From: Myxococcota bacterium
GTDB lineage: Bacteria > Myxococcota_A > Polyangia > HGW-17
Assembly: GCA_018821745.1 (NCBI GenBank)
Contig: JAHJLU010000769.1
Location: 1-6,027 of the forward strand
Reading direction: 5' to 3'
DNA: 6,027 nucleotides
Under the pieces are notes generated by a model. It was given only the letters and a program-made list of their open reading frames with translations, ran no database searches and was not told the origin of the DNA. Both the position numbers and the translations under genes were made by a program. Below are positions 5,550 through 6,027 of the stretch, one piece after another (within the stretch, counting starts at the first letter, position 1; each line of letters begins with the position of its first letter).

Positions 5550-6027
5550 TCGATTCGTCTTCCACGACAGGACATGTGGTTGGCATCAACGGTAACATGG
5601 TTATCGTCGAGATTGACCAGGGCAGTGTTGTCCAGAACGAGGTCGCCTTCGTTCTGGTCGAAGGGATGAAGCTCAAATCAGAGGTCATCAAAATCCTTGG
5701 GAAGCGTTGCTATATGCAGGTTTTCGAAGATACAACCGGGATCTCTGTGGGCAACGGCGTGGAGTTCACGGGCGAGATGCTTGCGGTCGCCCTGGGTCCC
5801 GGATTGCTGGGCCAGATTTATGATGGCCTCCAGAACCCGTTGGGGCTTCTGGAGAACAAGCAGGGCTTTTTCCTCCAGCGCGGGCAATATAAAGACGCCC
5901 TCAACGCTGAGAAAACATGGCACTTCAAGCCGCTGGTTAAAGTGGGGGACAAACTCCGCGGTGGCCAGTGGGTGGGAGAGGTCAAGGAAAACTTTCTCGA
6001 ACACAAGATCCTGACTCCCATCGGGAG
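5546..6027 (+). CDS. atpA: V/A-type ATPase catalytic subunit A, N-terminal part, cut by the right edge
   Basis: The catalytic ATP-binding subunit of the V/A-type ATPase head; 160 codons are visible out of a usual 580 or so. Residues 8-75 form the N-terminal beta barrel (TGHVVGINGNMVIVEI, VLVEGMKLKSEVIKI, MQVFEDTTGISVGNGVEF). The signature LGPGLLGQIYDGLQNPL (83-99) is diagnostic of subunit A. From about 110 the A-specific non-homologous bulge begins (QRGQYKDALNAEKTWHFKPL, VKVGDKLRGGQWVGEV), which separates it from subunit B, F1-beta and the SctN/FliI export ATPases. The P-loop lies beyond the window. The start is TTG at 5546, overlapping the DUF2764 stop by four bases (TTGA); GGAGG at 5534-5538 stands 7 bases upstream, and no better ATG exists before the conserved barrel. 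The next genes are expected to be subunit B and then D. Confidence 0.96.
   Translation, partial: MIDSSSTTGHVVGINGNMVIVEIDQGSVVQNEVAFVLVEGMKLKSEVIKILGKRCYMQVFEDTTGISVGNGVEFTGEMLAVALGPGLLGQIYDGLQNPLGLLENKQGFFLQRGQYKDALNAEKTWHFKPLVKVGDKLRGGQWVGEVKENFLEHKILTPIG

Overview
The window looks like part of a chromosome from a Gram-negative bacterium. Evidence for this is an SctJ/YscJ-type lipoprotein of a type III secretion basal body, GGAGG-type ribosome binding sites, moderately GC-rich coding sequence and tightly packed genes. The efp product has a lysine-tipped KPGKG loop and a general style I associate with Deltaproteobacteria sensu lato (Myxococcota, Bdellovibrionota, Bradymonadota and relatives). 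The V-type ATPase gene order E - DUF2764 - A is the one known from Chlamydiae and Bacteroidetes. The phylum is therefore a tentative inference; no rRNA or tRNA is present to settle it.

Layout: (1) positions 1-364, minus strand: the 5' two thirds of efp (elongation factor P), running off the left edge. (2) 365-601: a divergent intergenic region with candidate promoters facing both ways. (3) 602-4115, plus strand: a tightly packed three-gene unit. It holds an orphan HicB-like protein with an Arg/Gly/Asn/Gln-rich tail, a solitary sctJ (inner-membrane ring lipoprotein of type III secretion), and a 719-residue multidomain rhomboid protease with a TPR-like cytoplasmic region and an extra C-terminal domain. 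sctJ and the rhomboid gene overlap by one base. (4) 4116-4202: a short gap with hairpins and a weak candidate promoter. (5) 4203-6027, plus strand: the start of a V/A-type ATPase operon, with subunit E (peripheral stalk), a DUF2764 protein (probable central-stalk subunit), and subunit A (catalytic), which runs off the right edge.

How the genes may work together: the V-ATPase genes clearly form one complex that couples ATP to ion movement across the membrane. The 602-4115 unit is less clear. Its gene packing suggests co-expression of a secretion-ring component with a regulated intramembrane protease and a DNA- or RNA-binding HicB-like protein. No other type III secretion gene is visible, so the rest of that apparatus, if present, must be encoded elsewhere. 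Nothing mobile, no CRISPR and no structural RNA gene was found.
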